Shown here one piece after another: positions 50,120 through 59,800 of a stretch of DNA of 64,000 nt (its first letter is position 1; every line of letters begins with the position of its first letter). Where the stretch lies: assembly GCF_041345015.1 (NCBI RefSeq), contig NZ_CP166769.1, positions 620,001 to 684,000 of the forward strand, given 5' to 3'. Below the pieces are notes generated by a model. It was not told the DNA's origin. It did no database searches and was given only the letters and a program-made list of their open reading frames with translations. This DNA comes from Bartonella sp. DGB1 (GTDB lineage Bacteria; Pseudomonadota; Alphaproteobacteria; Rhizobiales; Rhizobiaceae). Position numbers and translations under genes: made by a program.

Positions 50120-50520
50120 ATGGTATCCAAAAATAACATCCTTATTAGCACATCACAAATTATAGCGGCTTATGTTTCACGTGCTTCTGTGGCTCCGGAA
50201 CAATTAACTGTACTTGTAGAAGAAATATATAAAAAATTACTACAGTTATCTGATGATACGACAAATTCTATACTTACAGTGAATTGTAATGTTCCTTGTA
50301 TAGACCCTAAAGATTCAATAACAGATGAATATCTTATTTGTTTAGAAGATGGTAAAAAGTTTAAATCATTGCGTAGACATTTAATGAGTCATTATAATAT
50401 GACACCGGAACAATATATCGTAGTAAGTGGAATTTACATCCAGATTATCCTATGGTAGCCCCAAGCTACTCTAGTGTAAGATCTGAGCTAGCTAAAGAAA
50501 ATAAGTTAGGTAAAAAATGA
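50120..50520 (+). pseudogene. mucR: MucR/Ros family zinc-finger regulator, frameshifted near its end
   Basis: MucR proteins are nucleoid-associated regulators of Hyphomicrobiales. The zinc-finger region [20 protein letters not shown], with the MucR-type CLED sequence, is intact. At about 50412 the run atatat has one AT too many. With one AT unit removed the frame reads [20 protein letters not shown] to the usual end at 50520. As given, the product ends in unrelated residues at 50458. A fast dinucleotide slip or a sequence error is possible. No neighbour suggests a local target. Confidence 0.85.
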
Positions 50521-50528
50521 GATAATTA

Positions 50529-50942
50529 TTATAAACCTACTATATTGTGAATATTTTTTATAACTGATATAACTCCGTTTGATCTTTGCGGAGTTATATT
50601 TTCTGATAATTGCAATTGTTTAAATATATCTTTTATATCAATATTTTTGATTTCAGATATAGTTTTGCCGTTGTAGATAGAGACAACTATAGCTAATAAA
50701 CCTTTCACCATATGTGAATCTGAATCTATTAAAAAGCTAAAGATATTTTCATTATTTACTGTTGTTTTAGTATAAGTTAACCATACTTGACTAATACAGC
50801 CGGATATTTTATGAGCATCATTTTTACAATTTTCAGGATAGGGTGGTAATCTTGTACCGAGGTCAATGATATATTGATATTTTTCTTGCCAATCCGTTAA
50901 AAAAGAAAAATCTTCGAGAATAGTGTTAATATCTTGCTGCAT
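50529..50942 (-). CDS. sufE: SufE family cysteine desulfurase activator
   Basis: SufE accepts sulphur from the SufS desulfurase for iron-sulphur cluster assembly. The 137-residue protein has the acceptor Cys49 in HKISGCISQVWL. The rest fits the family, including DSDSHMVKGLLAI. The other suf genes are not in the window. It faces mucR with an 8-bp gap. Confidence 0.92.
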   Translation of the reverse strand: MQQDINTILEDFSFLTDWQEKYQYIIDLGTRLPPYPENCKNDAHKISGCISQVWLTYTKTTVNNENIFSFLIDSDSHMVKGLLAIVVSIYNGKTISEIKNIDIKDIFKQLQLSENITPQRSNGVISVIKNIHNIVGL

Positions 50943-51011
50943 TGTTATATCTCGTTTGTTATTAGCTTCATTATGGTTTATTAAATTTTCTCAAGCTATG
51001 CAATATTTATT

Positions 51012-51251
51012 ATGATGGAGCATTTTAATTATGTGTGCAAAAAAAAAATAAATTGTAGTAAAAAAAAAAGTAAAGTAAAAAAAAATAATAAAACTGATAA
51101 ACCGAAAAGATTATTAAGCTTTTTTTTACGGATACTAAAAGCTGTCATAAGGAAACCATTAGTTAGTGGGATATTTTTATTTTCAATAATAATGATAAGT
51201 TACTTTTTAATAAATTTGTTTTTTTTGCAGTCTATGATAAGTAATAATTAA
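51012..51251 (+). CDS. small single-pass membrane protein, possible remnant
   Basis: The 79-residue reading frame has a lysine-rich N-terminal half, partly encoded by A-runs, and one membrane segment (about 53-74). In other Hyphomicrobiales a protein with a similar basic head and membrane helix, continued by a peptidoglycan-binding domain, lies next to sufE. This may be its shortened form. I do not recognise a domain. The stop is 1 bp before the end of the convergent DUF1254 gene. Confidence 0.45.
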   Translation: MMEHFNYVCKKKINCSKKKSKVKKNNKTDKPKRLLSFFLRILKAVIRKPLVSGIFLFSIIMISYFLINLFFLQSMISNN

Positions 51252-51252
51252 C

Positions 51253-51799
51253 TTACTTAATTAGTGTGGGTAAATATTGTTCGCATATAGCAGAAGTTAT
51301 AAAAGAATTAATTTCTTCTTGCCAATTGTCATTTAATTTTAATATACGCAATAATATAAATCCTTCATTAACATCAGTAGATATTATAAGATTATTTTTA
51401 TTAGTTTTTTTGTTGATTTAGTTCTGCAATTTGTACTGGATTAGCTAAAATATAATTTAAATTTTCTTTAGTATTCAATGATTTATTACTACTAAAAAAT
51501 CTTTCTCCATTTTTATTAAAAATCGCTATAGTCCAGAAAGCATCACTATTTTTAGTTTGGATTTTAATAGGAGCATTATTAAGATTGAATCTGCATGTTA
51601 ATACCTCAAATGCAGGATCATTAGTCCTCATAATAGGATTATTTTCTGGAAGCTTAAAAAATATGGCTTCAGGTGCGGTTTGTTTAACTGAGTTCCAAAG
51701 ATTATTTTGAGCAAAATATGGAATAAGTAAAATCTCTACAATATAGGCTATTATAAAAGACAATAATCCTATTATTGATAAATATAGAATTTTTTTCAT
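51253..51799 (-). pseudogene. DUF1254 family protein, frameshift in an A7 run
   Basis: The N-terminal 132 residues, with one membrane segment (about 5-26) and the segments FEVLTCRFNL and FWTIAIFNKNGERFF, are in one frame. That frame stops at 51401 after the A7 run (51405-51411 on the plus strand). With six As the frame continues as TNKNNLIISTDVNEGFILLR and ends at 51253, and the family's C-terminal part (EGFxxLR...C) is restored. Its start overlaps the DUF1214 gene by 4 bp (ATGA). The role of the family is unknown. Confidence 0.8.
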
Positions 51800-52395
51800 T
51801 GTTTACCTTTATTAATATTGCAAGATAATTTTTCTATTTTAGGCATTTTGACTTTTCTTACTCCTGATGGTGTTACTAAAGGAGTGTTATATAAGTTTAT
51901 AACTAGCATATAATTAGAATTGCTATTTATTGATAACCAATTTCCACTGTATGGTTGCTTAGATACATAAATAATTGCATTATTATCTTGGTTTTTTACT
52001 AGTTGCTTAGATAATAAAAAGTAAGGGAAATTATTTGTATTTTTTAATGGTGCTAATTGGTTATTTGTAGCGTATATAGTAAAAAAATCTGCTGGAAGGT
52101 TAAATATTGTTAACTTATAGTCACAATTTGCTTGCAATAATTTTCGGTTACTATCAGTTTTTGTCCAAAAAGATAGCCCCTCAGCTTTACCTAAAGTTAT
52201 AATTGCATTATGAATAGAATAAGCTTTTTCATAGGGATCTGCTTGTTTACTAGAAGCATAAGGCGAATTTATCCAAATATCTTCTATTCTTTTATTAAAC
52301 CCGCTAAAGTTCTTTACTGTATAATTAGCGCTTATAATAGCTAAAAGAACAGATAATAAGATAATAATAACAATAGAGAAAATATTGCGTAACAT
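51796..52395 (-). CDS. DUF1214 family membrane-anchored protein
   Basis: The 199-residue protein has one N-terminal membrane helix (about 4-26) and a soluble domain. The domain contains DPYEKAYSIHNAIITLGKAEG, SNRKLLQANCDYKLTIFN and SGNWLSINSNSNYMLVINLYNTP, which match DUF1214. It is coupled to the DUF1254 gene, as in other Hyphomicrobiales, and follows the PBP gene by 3 bp. The function of the pair is not established. Confidence 0.82.
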   Translation of the reverse strand: MLRNIFSIVIIILLSVLLAIISANYTVKNFSGFNKRIEDIWINSPYASSKQADPYEKAYSIHNAIITLGKAEGLSFWTKTDSNRKLLQANCDYKLTIFNLPADFFTIYATNNQLAPLKNTNNFPYFLLSKQLVKNQDNNAIIYVSKQPYSGNWLSINSNSNYMLVINLYNTPLVTPSGVRKVKMPKIEKLSCNINKGKQ

Positions 52396-52398
52396 GAC

Positions 52399-54401
52399 TT
52401 AATTTTTACTCTCGGTTAATTTAATTGGTTCGTTTTTCACGAAAATAATAAGTTGGTTTAAAATAGGTATCATTGCATCATTTAATGAATTTATAGTTAT
52501 TAGTTTAGTTTCTTCTGATTTTTTTTGATCTATACTAATATTAGGCTTAAAAGGTATATCTTCTAGACCAAATATTGGCATTAAATCTATTTTTTCATGG
52601 ATAACATTCATCATATGCTGCCATATCATAGCAGGGATACGGCCTCCTGTTACACGGTTCATAGGTTTGAAATTGTCATTACCTACCCATACTCCAGCTG
52701 TATAATTACCAGTATAACCAATAAACCAAGCATCTCTATAGGCTTGTGAAGTGCCTGTTTTACCGGCTGCTTGGGTCATTGGTAATTGTGCTCTTCGTCC
52801 TGAGCCTCTTTCAACTACTTGTGCTAATGCTTTATTCATTAATATAGCCGTAGAAGGTTTTATAACTTGTTTCACATTAGGGTTATTTTGTGGTTTTATC
52901 CATAATATTTTTCATTCTCCTCAGTTTTTATCATTTTAATACCGTGAATTGTTCCTGCTTTGCCACCATTTGCTAATGTGTGATAAGCTACTGTTTGCTC
53001 AAACACAGTCATTCCTGAGGTACCAAGTATCATTGCTCTATTTGTATCTAATTTTGAAGTAACTCCGAGTGCTTTAGCTGTTTCAATTACAGGTGCAGTA
53101 GAACGGAAATATTGATAAATTAATTTGGGTGGAATAGTATTGTAAGAATAAGCAATAGCATCTGCTATTGAAATTCTACCGTAATATCTACGGCTAATAT
53201 TTCTTGGTGACCAGCCTCCCCAGGAGAATGGTTCATCTGTGACATAGCTTTGTAGGGTTAAATTAGTACGTTCAAATAAAGTGGTATAACTATATACTTT
53301 AAAAGATGAGCCCGCTTGACGTTGTGCTACAGTTGCTCGATTAAATTGGCTTATTTCATAATCTTTACCACCAACTATAGCATTCACAGCTCCTTCACGG
53401 TTAATTATAACAGTAGCAGCAGCTTGACCTATTTTATAGCCTTTACCATATTCTTTTAAGATTTTTTCTACAGAATCTTCTGCTACAGATTGGATCATCG
53501 GGTTAAAGGTAGTATATACTATAACGTGTTTTTCATTAAATGGATTTTCGTTATAAATTTTCTTTAATTCATTATATGCCCAATCTAAAAAGTACCCCGG
53601 GGTTTTTTGTTTAATATTTGGTTTAAAATCCGCAGGATTTTGTTTCGCAAACATTACTTCACTTTCGCTCATAAAACCTTTATCTACTAGATTATTTAAT
53701 ACGGTATTAGCTCTTTGTCGCGCCGTTTGCAAATGTCTATTAGGGGCATAATTACTTGGAGCTTTAAATAAACCAGCTAACATTGCTGCTTCACTTAATG
53801 ATATATATCTAACATCTTTGTTAAAGTAAACGTGGGCAGCATTTTGCACTCCGTAAGCTCCAGCTCCCATATATACATTATTTAGATATTTTGTTATTAT
53901 TTCCTTTTTGCTTAAATTAGCTTCTAACCATAACGCTATAAAGGCTTCGTTTATTTTTCTGGAAATGGTTCTCTTATTGCTAAGATAAAGATTTTTTGCT
54001 AATTGCTGCGTAAGAGTAGATCCTCCTTGTACAACATTTTCAGCTTTACTATTTTGTACCATAGCACGTAGAATACCTATTATATCTATGCCCCAATGAT
54101 AAAAAAATCTTCTGTCTTCAGTAGCTAAAATGGCTTTAATAAAATAATCAGGTAATTCATCGATGGTAATATCTTTACCCCAATTTTTTCCTCTTTGTCC
54201 GATATAATTACCATGAATGTCTAAAAATCTTGCAGAAATCTCTTTATCACTATTTAAAGGATTTTTTAATATATTAAAAGCTGAGAAGGCAAAAGCTAAA
54301 AAGATAAATAAGCCAACAATTAATAAATTTAATAGATTACTTAATAAGGTTAAGATGGATTTAGTTATACCTCTAGGAGTTATTTTTTCAAAAAATAACA
54401 T
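52399..54401 (-). pseudogene. class A penicillin-binding protein, frameshift before the KTGT motif
   Basis: The protein joins a membrane helix (about 22-44), a glycosyltransferase domain with Glu95 (ATEDRRFFYHWG) and GGSTLTQQLAKN, and a transpeptidase domain. The transpeptidase has the SxxK motif Ser365-Lys368 (AGSSFK) and an SYN motif. The frame ends at 52896 in a five-A run (52908-52912). With six As it continues as EKILWIKPQNNPNVKQVIKP to GKTGTSQAYRDAW and the end at 52399. Without the shift the transpeptidase half lacks KTGT. The length would be about 667 residues, so it is PBP1A/1C-like. Confidence 0.85.
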
Positions 54402-54645
54402 AATTTTTTTTATAAAAGTTTGAAAAATACTAAATTTTCTTTTATATGAGCAAAAAAGTTGCGTATCTTAGTATTAAGTTTAAGAAAAGAAAATTTTTCT
54501 TTTGACTTTTTTTTCTTCGGGTGTTTATTCAAACGAAACATATAGCATACCTAAACTATATCTAATGATGTCTTATCTGTTATGAATAAAGATATATGGT
54601 AAAAAAATAAAAAATAGCTATAGTAATATATAATAATTGTTAATT

Positions 54646-54679
54646 TATTGAAAATCAGTTATATAACTGATTTTCAATA
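54646..54679. other. 34-bp perfect palindrome upstream of panC
   Basis: The sequence reads the same on both strands, with half-site tattgaaaatcagttat. It ends 17 bp before the panC ATG and overlaps the region where a promoter or leader would be. No gene lies upstream on the plus strand for it to terminate. The rest of the 295-bp gap to the PBP gene shows no gene. Confidence 0.55.
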
Positions 54680-54696
54680 TTATTAATAAGGATAAA

Positions 54697-55552
54697 ATGT
54701 TGGAACTTATAAAAACAATTGCAGATATTAAAAATAAATTAGACGTTTTGAGGTTTGAAAAGAAAACCATCGGGCTGGTGCCGACCATGGGCGCATTGCA
54801 TCAAGGGCACTTAAAGCTAGTTGAACAAGCAAAGAAACATTGTGATATAGTAGTGGTATCAATCTTTGTTAACCCTAAACAATTCTCCATAGGAGAAGAT
54901 TATGAAAGCTATCCAAGGATTAGAAACAAGATATGCAATTGTTACAACAGGCTGGAGGAGTAAATTTTGTTTTTGCTCCAGAAGTAAAAGAAATATGGTT
55001 GGATGATAATGATACAATAGTAGAGGTACCGTCATTATCACATATATTAATAGGTGCTAGCAGGCCAAATCATTTTGTGGGTGTAACAACTATAGTTAAT
55101 AAATTATTTAATATTTGCAAACCTACAAAAGCCTTTTTTGGTGAAAAGGATTTTCAGCAATTAGTCATCATTCGTAAAATGGTAAAAGATTTAAATATTG
55201 ATGTAGAAATTGTAGGGGTAGAAATTCACCGCGAAGCTGATGGAGTTGCTGCATCATCAAGAAATGTGTTTCTTTCAGAGCAAGAAAGGAACACAGCTAA
55301 AATTATTCCTAATTCTTTACAGCAAGCTAATAATTTATTTAAAGCAGGGGAAAATAATAAGAGGATATTATTAGAAAAAATAAAATCTATTCTAAATACA
55401 GAAAAACAAATTATAATAGATGATTTTTAGATATAAGATATGCTGATAATTTACAAAAAGTAAATGAAATTATAGAGCGAACAGCTGTAATTTTACTAGC
55501 GGTAAAGATAGGGCAGACCCGCTTGTTAGATCAGTTAATATTGGAGTATTAA
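54697..55552 (+). pseudogene. panC: pantothenate synthetase, several lesions
   Basis: PanC would join pantoate and beta-alanine. The N-terminal nucleotide motif [14 protein letters not shown] and the SSRN motif (ASSRNVFLS) are preserved. At about 54916 one base is missing after YESYP, and four bases later a TAG stands where Leu is expected. A third shift lies near 55427, after which DIRYADNLQKVNEI and the C-terminus follow to 55552. Three independent lesions mean this is a true pseudogene. panB follows at 4 bp. Confidence 0.92.
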
Positions 55553-55556
55553 ATTA

Positions 55557-56373
55557 ATGAGCACCATACCTATGGTAAAACGTAATAATATTGTTCAAAT
55601 ATTAGAACGTAAAGAACAAGAGCCTTTAGTATGTCTTACTGCATATAATGCTGTTATGGCTAGATTAGCTGATAAATTCTGCGATATAATATTAGTTGGT
55701 GATAGCGTAGCTATGGTAGAACATGGTTATAATAATACACTAGCTATTACGTTAGATATGATGATTTTACATGCTAAATCAGTGGTTAATAGTACGCGAA
55801 AAGCACTTATAGTAGTAGATATGCCATTTGGTTCATATGAAGAAAGCCCACAACAGGCTTATGTAAATGCTGTAAAAATAATAAAAGAAACTGGCGCCGC
55901 GGCTGTAAAAATAGAAGGTGGAACATATATATAGCAGATACGATAGATTTTTTAACTAAAAGAGGTATACCGGTTATGGCTCATATCGGTCTGTTACCGC
56001 AATCAGTGAATAGTTTAGGTGGCTATAGAGTTCAAGGAAAAACAGAGGAATCTCAAGCGTTATTATTAGAAGATGCAAAAGCGGTGGAGAAGGCTGGAGC
56101 TTTTGCTGTGGTTTTAGAAGCAATGATAGAGCCTATTGCGAGAAAAATCACACAATCAATCAATATTCCATCGATTGGAATAGGTGCATCGTTAGCTTGT
56201 GATGGTCAAATATTGGTTTTAGAAGATATGTTAGGACTTAATAATAAACCTCCACGTTTTTTGTAAGAGAATATACAAATTTAACTAAAATAATTGAACA
56301 AGCTCTTAATGATTTTGCTAATGATGTGAAAAATCGTAAATTTCCTTCAGAAAAGGAAATTTACCCCCTATAG
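55557..56373 (+). pseudogene. panB: ketopantoate hydroxymethyltransferase, two lesions
   Basis: PanB would make ketopantoate, the precursor used for pantothenate. Motifs [24 protein letters not shown] and [10 protein letters not shown] are intact. A two-base gain in the TA run at about 55926 breaks the frame. The sequence resumes as [24 protein letters not shown] second two-base gain in a T6 run near 56260 stops it before [10 protein letters not shown]. The original end is at 56373. With panC also broken, the pantothenate branch is lost. Confidence 0.92.
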
Positions 56374-56405
56374 TATTTAAGTATAGTATTTAAGGGTATA
56401 ATTCT

Positions 56406-56978
56406 TCAAAAGCGGGCTAAAAATTCTTGCTCTATAGTTGTATTATCTTTGTTATCAAAATATTGCATAGGGATATGGTCTAATAAAGGCGTGCCAAAAT
56501 ATTTAAAAGCATCGCTTTTTTCAAATCCTGCTAAAAAAATAGCTTCATAAAAAGCAGCAGTTATATCAGCCATTTTTATATATTTTTTAATTTTACGGTC
56601 GATGATAATATTTAAACCAAATGATTGATAAATTGCTTGCTCTAAATTTTTTTCGGTTTTTTTGTAATTATCACCAATTACTTGCTTAAAAGGTGAGATC
56701 ATGTCACCAATAACATATTCAGATGCATCATGTAGGAGGGCATATAATTGATCTTGTTTAGTAGATTTTAGGTAGATTTGTTTAAATATATATAAAACTA
56801 ATAATGAATGTTGTGCTACTGAAAATGGATATTTTCCTTTAGTTTGTCCATTCCATCTTGCGAGTCTCGATAGTCCTCTAGCAATATCATTTATTTCTAT
56901 ATCTAAAGCAGATGGTAAGATTAGGTCTAACCTTCTTCCAGATAACATACGTTGCCATACTCTTATAGTCTTTTTCAT
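56406..56978 (-). CDS. HD-domain hydrolase (YfbR-like)
   Basis: The 190-residue protein has the HD pattern: His in AQHSLLV, His-Asp in LLHDASEYVIGD and a later Asp in MADITAAFYEA. Related proteins include 5'-nucleotidases that act on deoxynucleoside monophosphates. The substrate here is not known. The start overlaps the ygfZ stop by 4 bp (ATGA), a usual pairing in Hyphomicrobiales. Confidence 0.85.
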   Translation of the reverse strand: MKKTIRVWQRMLSGRRLDLILPSALDIEINDIARGLSRLARWNGQTKGKYPFSVAQHSLLVLYIFKQIYLKSTKQDQLYALLHDASEYVIGDMISPFKQVIGDNYKKTEKNLEQAIYQSFGLNIIIDRKIKKYIKMADITAAFYEAIFLAGFEKSDAFKYFGTPLLDHIPMQYFDNKDNTTIEQEFLARF

Positions 56979-57841
56979 TTGTTAGGCTCATTTATATTAA
57001 AAGTTGCATAAGGAGGTAAAGTTAATTTAACTTCTTTATCATTTATAGTTATTTTTTTTTGTTCTAAATAGGCTTGTGATAATTTATCTATTCTTATAAT
57101 TGCTAAGGATAAATTTTTTAGATATATTGTTGTTTTTCCTATAATTTTGTTATCGACTAGGATATCATAATTTCCTGGTGAAAAATCGTTGTTAGTATGT
57201 AAAATCAATAATCGTTTTTTAAGTTCACTTTTATATTGCATGCGTGCTACAACTTCTTGTCCTACGTAGCACCCTTTGTTAAAGTCTATAGCATCTAATT
57301 GATCTAAGTTAATATCATGCGAAAATAATTCTAACGGTTGATAATCTTGCAAAATTACCGGTATTCCAGATAAAATACGAAATTTTTGCCAGTCATTATA
57401 AGTTAATAATAATTGTGTATCTATAGTTAATTTTTTATAGCATCGATAAACGTTATTCTTTGTAAAGCGTTTATCTAATAATATATTTTCATCGGTTGGT
57501 ATATGGTGTGTGTTAGGGCATATTAAACAATAAATTTGTTCAATTTTTTTAATTTCTATATTTATTTTAGAGTGTAATTTGTAGATTAATAATTTTTTAG
57601 CGAAATTTTCTGCTAATATATCATTGATATCAATTATATAACCTTCACTAGAACGTGTTATTAAAAAACTATAAGCAATTTTTCCTTGTGGTGATAATAA
57701 GGCCGCAGGATAAAGTTGGTTAATCTTTATTTTTGTGGTATCAATAGTTATTAAGCTCTGAAGGAATGATTCACTATCTATACCGGTTATTTTTATTAAA
57801 GTACGTTGGTTTAAATTGGTGAGTTGATATTTTTCTAACAT
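56975..57841 (-). CDS. ygfZ: folate-binding protein YgfZ
   Basis: YgfZ is a tetrahydrofolate-binding protein needed for some iron-sulphur enzymes such as MiaB. The family motif KGCYVGQEVVARMQY is intact. The start at 57841 (MLEKYQLTNL) is chosen since aaggaag lies 6 bp upstream; a frame from 57874 would add an unsupported extension. Length is 288 residues. It is divergent from pyrC by 64 bp. Confidence 0.9.
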   Translation of the reverse strand: MLEKYQLTNLNQRTLIKITGIDSESFLQSLITIDTTKIKINQLYPAALLSPQGKIAYSFLITRSSEGYIIDINDILAENFAKKLLIYKLHSKINIEIKKIEQIYCLICPNTHHIPTDENILLDKRFTKNNVYRCYKKLTIDTQLLLTYNDWQKFRILSGIPVILQDYQPLELFSHDINLDQLDAIDFNKGCYVGQEVVARMQYKSELKKRLLILHTNNDFSPGNYDILVDNKIIGKTTIYLKNLSLAIIRIDKLSQAYLEQKKITINDKEVKLTLPPYATFNINEPNK

Positions 57842-57905
57842 GTCTTCTTCCTTAGTACTTATATTGGTAAACAACTCTTATTAAAAATTCAAGGAGAAAC
57901 TCTAA

Positions 57906-59227
57906 ATGACAGCGTTTTTGACGTTATTTTGCGTAATGGTACTATAGTTAACCATAGTGGAGTGAATAAAAACGACCTTGGTATTTTAAATGGTAAAATA
58001 TGGTATATAGGAGATTTATCTCAGGCAAAAGCTGTAAAAGATATAGATTGTAGTAATTTACATATTTTACCAGGGGTTATTGATAGTCAAGTTCATTTTA
58101 GAGAGCCAGGTTTAGAACATAAAGAAGATTTAGAGACAGGCTCTCTATCTGCTGTCTTAGGTGGGGTAACTACTGTTTTTGAAATGCCAAATACTAATCC
58201 TTTGACTATAACTGCTGAAGCTGTAGCTGATAAAGTGAGAAGAGCTCATCATAGGATGCATTGTGACTTTGCTTTCTGGGTTGGGGGGTGTAAGGAAAAT
58301 GTAGAAGAGATTGAAAAATTAGAAAATCTTCCCGCAGTTGCAGGTATAAAAATTTTTGTTGGTTCTTCTACAGGTTCTTTATTATTAGAAGATCAAGAAG
58401 TTTTAGATAAAATTTTATCGAAAACTAAAAGAAGGGTAGCTTTTCATTCAGAATTAGAATCAAGGTTAAGAGAAAGAGAATATTTAAGGAAAATCGGCGA
58501 TCCTTCCACTCATCCAATTTGGAGAGATGAATTAGTAGCCCTTCAGTCTACTAAAAATTTAGTAGACTTGGCTAAGAAAAATAATGCTAACATTCACATT
58601 TTACATGTTTCTACATCTGCTGAAATAGAATTTTTAAAATATTATAAAGATTTAGTAACTTGTGAAGTAACTCCTCATCATTTAAGCCTATGTTCAGAAG
58701 ATTATAAAAAATTAGGTACATTGATACAAATGAATCCACCAATAAGAGATAAAAGTCATCAGGATTCTTTATGGTATGGGGTAGAACAAAGTATTATTGA
58801 TGTTATTGGCTCTGATCATGCGCCGCATACTATAGAAGAAAAACAGAAAATATATCCGGATTCACCATCAGGAATGACTGGAGTTCAAACAATTTTACCT
58901 ATCATGTTGGATCATGTAAATGCAGGTAGATTAACTTTGCCACATTTAGTTGATCTTACTTCTTATAATCCTAGTAAAGTTTTTTCTATTAAATCTAAAG
59001 GACGTATAGCAGTAGGATATGATGCTGATCTTGCTATTATAGATATGAATAGAACAGAAAAAATAACAAATCAACAAATAGGCTCTAAAGCAGGTTGGAC
59101 TCCTTATGATGGAAAAATCGTTAAAGGGTGGGTTGTTGGTACCTTTTTAAGGGGGCACTGTGTAGTTTGGGAAGGTTCTTTACAAGCGACTAATTTAGGA
59201 GAAATGGTGCAATTTAATAAGGTATAA
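57906..59227 (+). CDS. pyrC: dihydroorotase, probable frameshift near the start
   Basis: PyrC closes carbamoyl-aspartate to dihydroorotate. The metal motif is DSQVHFREPG, followed by the carbamylated-lysine region GIKIFVGSSTG, then HVST and GSDHAPH. From 57929 the frame is open to 59227. However, the only good start is the ATG at 57906 behind aaggag, in another frame. One more T in the T5 run at 57915-57919 would give MTAFFDVILRNGTIV, the family N-terminus. A TTG start at 57929 would cut off that part. The last 90 bp were duplicated four times downstream. Confidence 0.9.
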
Positions 59228-59230
59228 TTA

Positions 59231-59795
59231 CTATATATTTAGTGGAGTAGCTTACTTACCTTAGTAATTTTCGTAAAAAGAAAGCGCTTTTTTACGGGGT
59301 AATTGTGCAGTTTGTAAGGTTCTTTGTAAGCTATTAACCTAGGTAAATGGTGAAATTTAATAAGTGTAATTACTATATATTTAGTGGAGTAGCTTACTTA
59401 CCTTAATAATTTTTGTAAAAGGGGGTGCTTTTTTACGGGGTAACTGTGTAGTTTGTAAGGTTCTTTGTAAGCTATTAACCTAGGTAAATGGTGAAATTTA
59501 ATAAGGTATAATTACTATATATTTAGAGGAGTAGCTTACTTACCTTAGTAATTTTCGTAAAAAGAGAGCGTTTTTTTACGGGGTAACTGTGTAGTTTGTA
59601 AGGTTCTTTGTAAGCTACTAACCTAGGTGAATGGTGAAATTTAATAAGTTGTAATTATTAATGTTAGTGGTGAAGTTTTCGTATTTTAGTAAACCTGTTA
59701 AAGGGTAGGGCGGTTACTTCTTATAAGATAATCGTATAGTTTGAGCGGCTTCTTTACTAGTTAGTAACTTAGCAGAACAGATTAATTATTAAATT
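59231..59795 (+). repeat. four tandem decayed copies of the pyrC 3' end
   Basis: Units start at about 59231, 59373, 59515 and 59658, with a period of 142-143 bp. Each matches the end of pyrC, for example gtgtagtttg, aaggttcttt, aatggtg-aatttaataagg and gtataatta. Units 1-3 are nearly alike and share a new leader (ctatatatttag-ggagtagc) and a hairpin of the type cgtaaaaag...cttttttacg. Unit 4 is older and keeps other pyrC words (gttaaagggtaggg). They fill the whole pyrC-nfuA gap, and no gene is present. Confidence 0.92.
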
Positions 59796-59800
59796 ATTCA

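Noticed and set aside
59231-59795. CRISPR array or insertion-sequence ends
   Set aside because: The repeats are long (142 bp), directly adjacent without unique spacers, and derive from the pyrC end. No cas or transposase gene is near.
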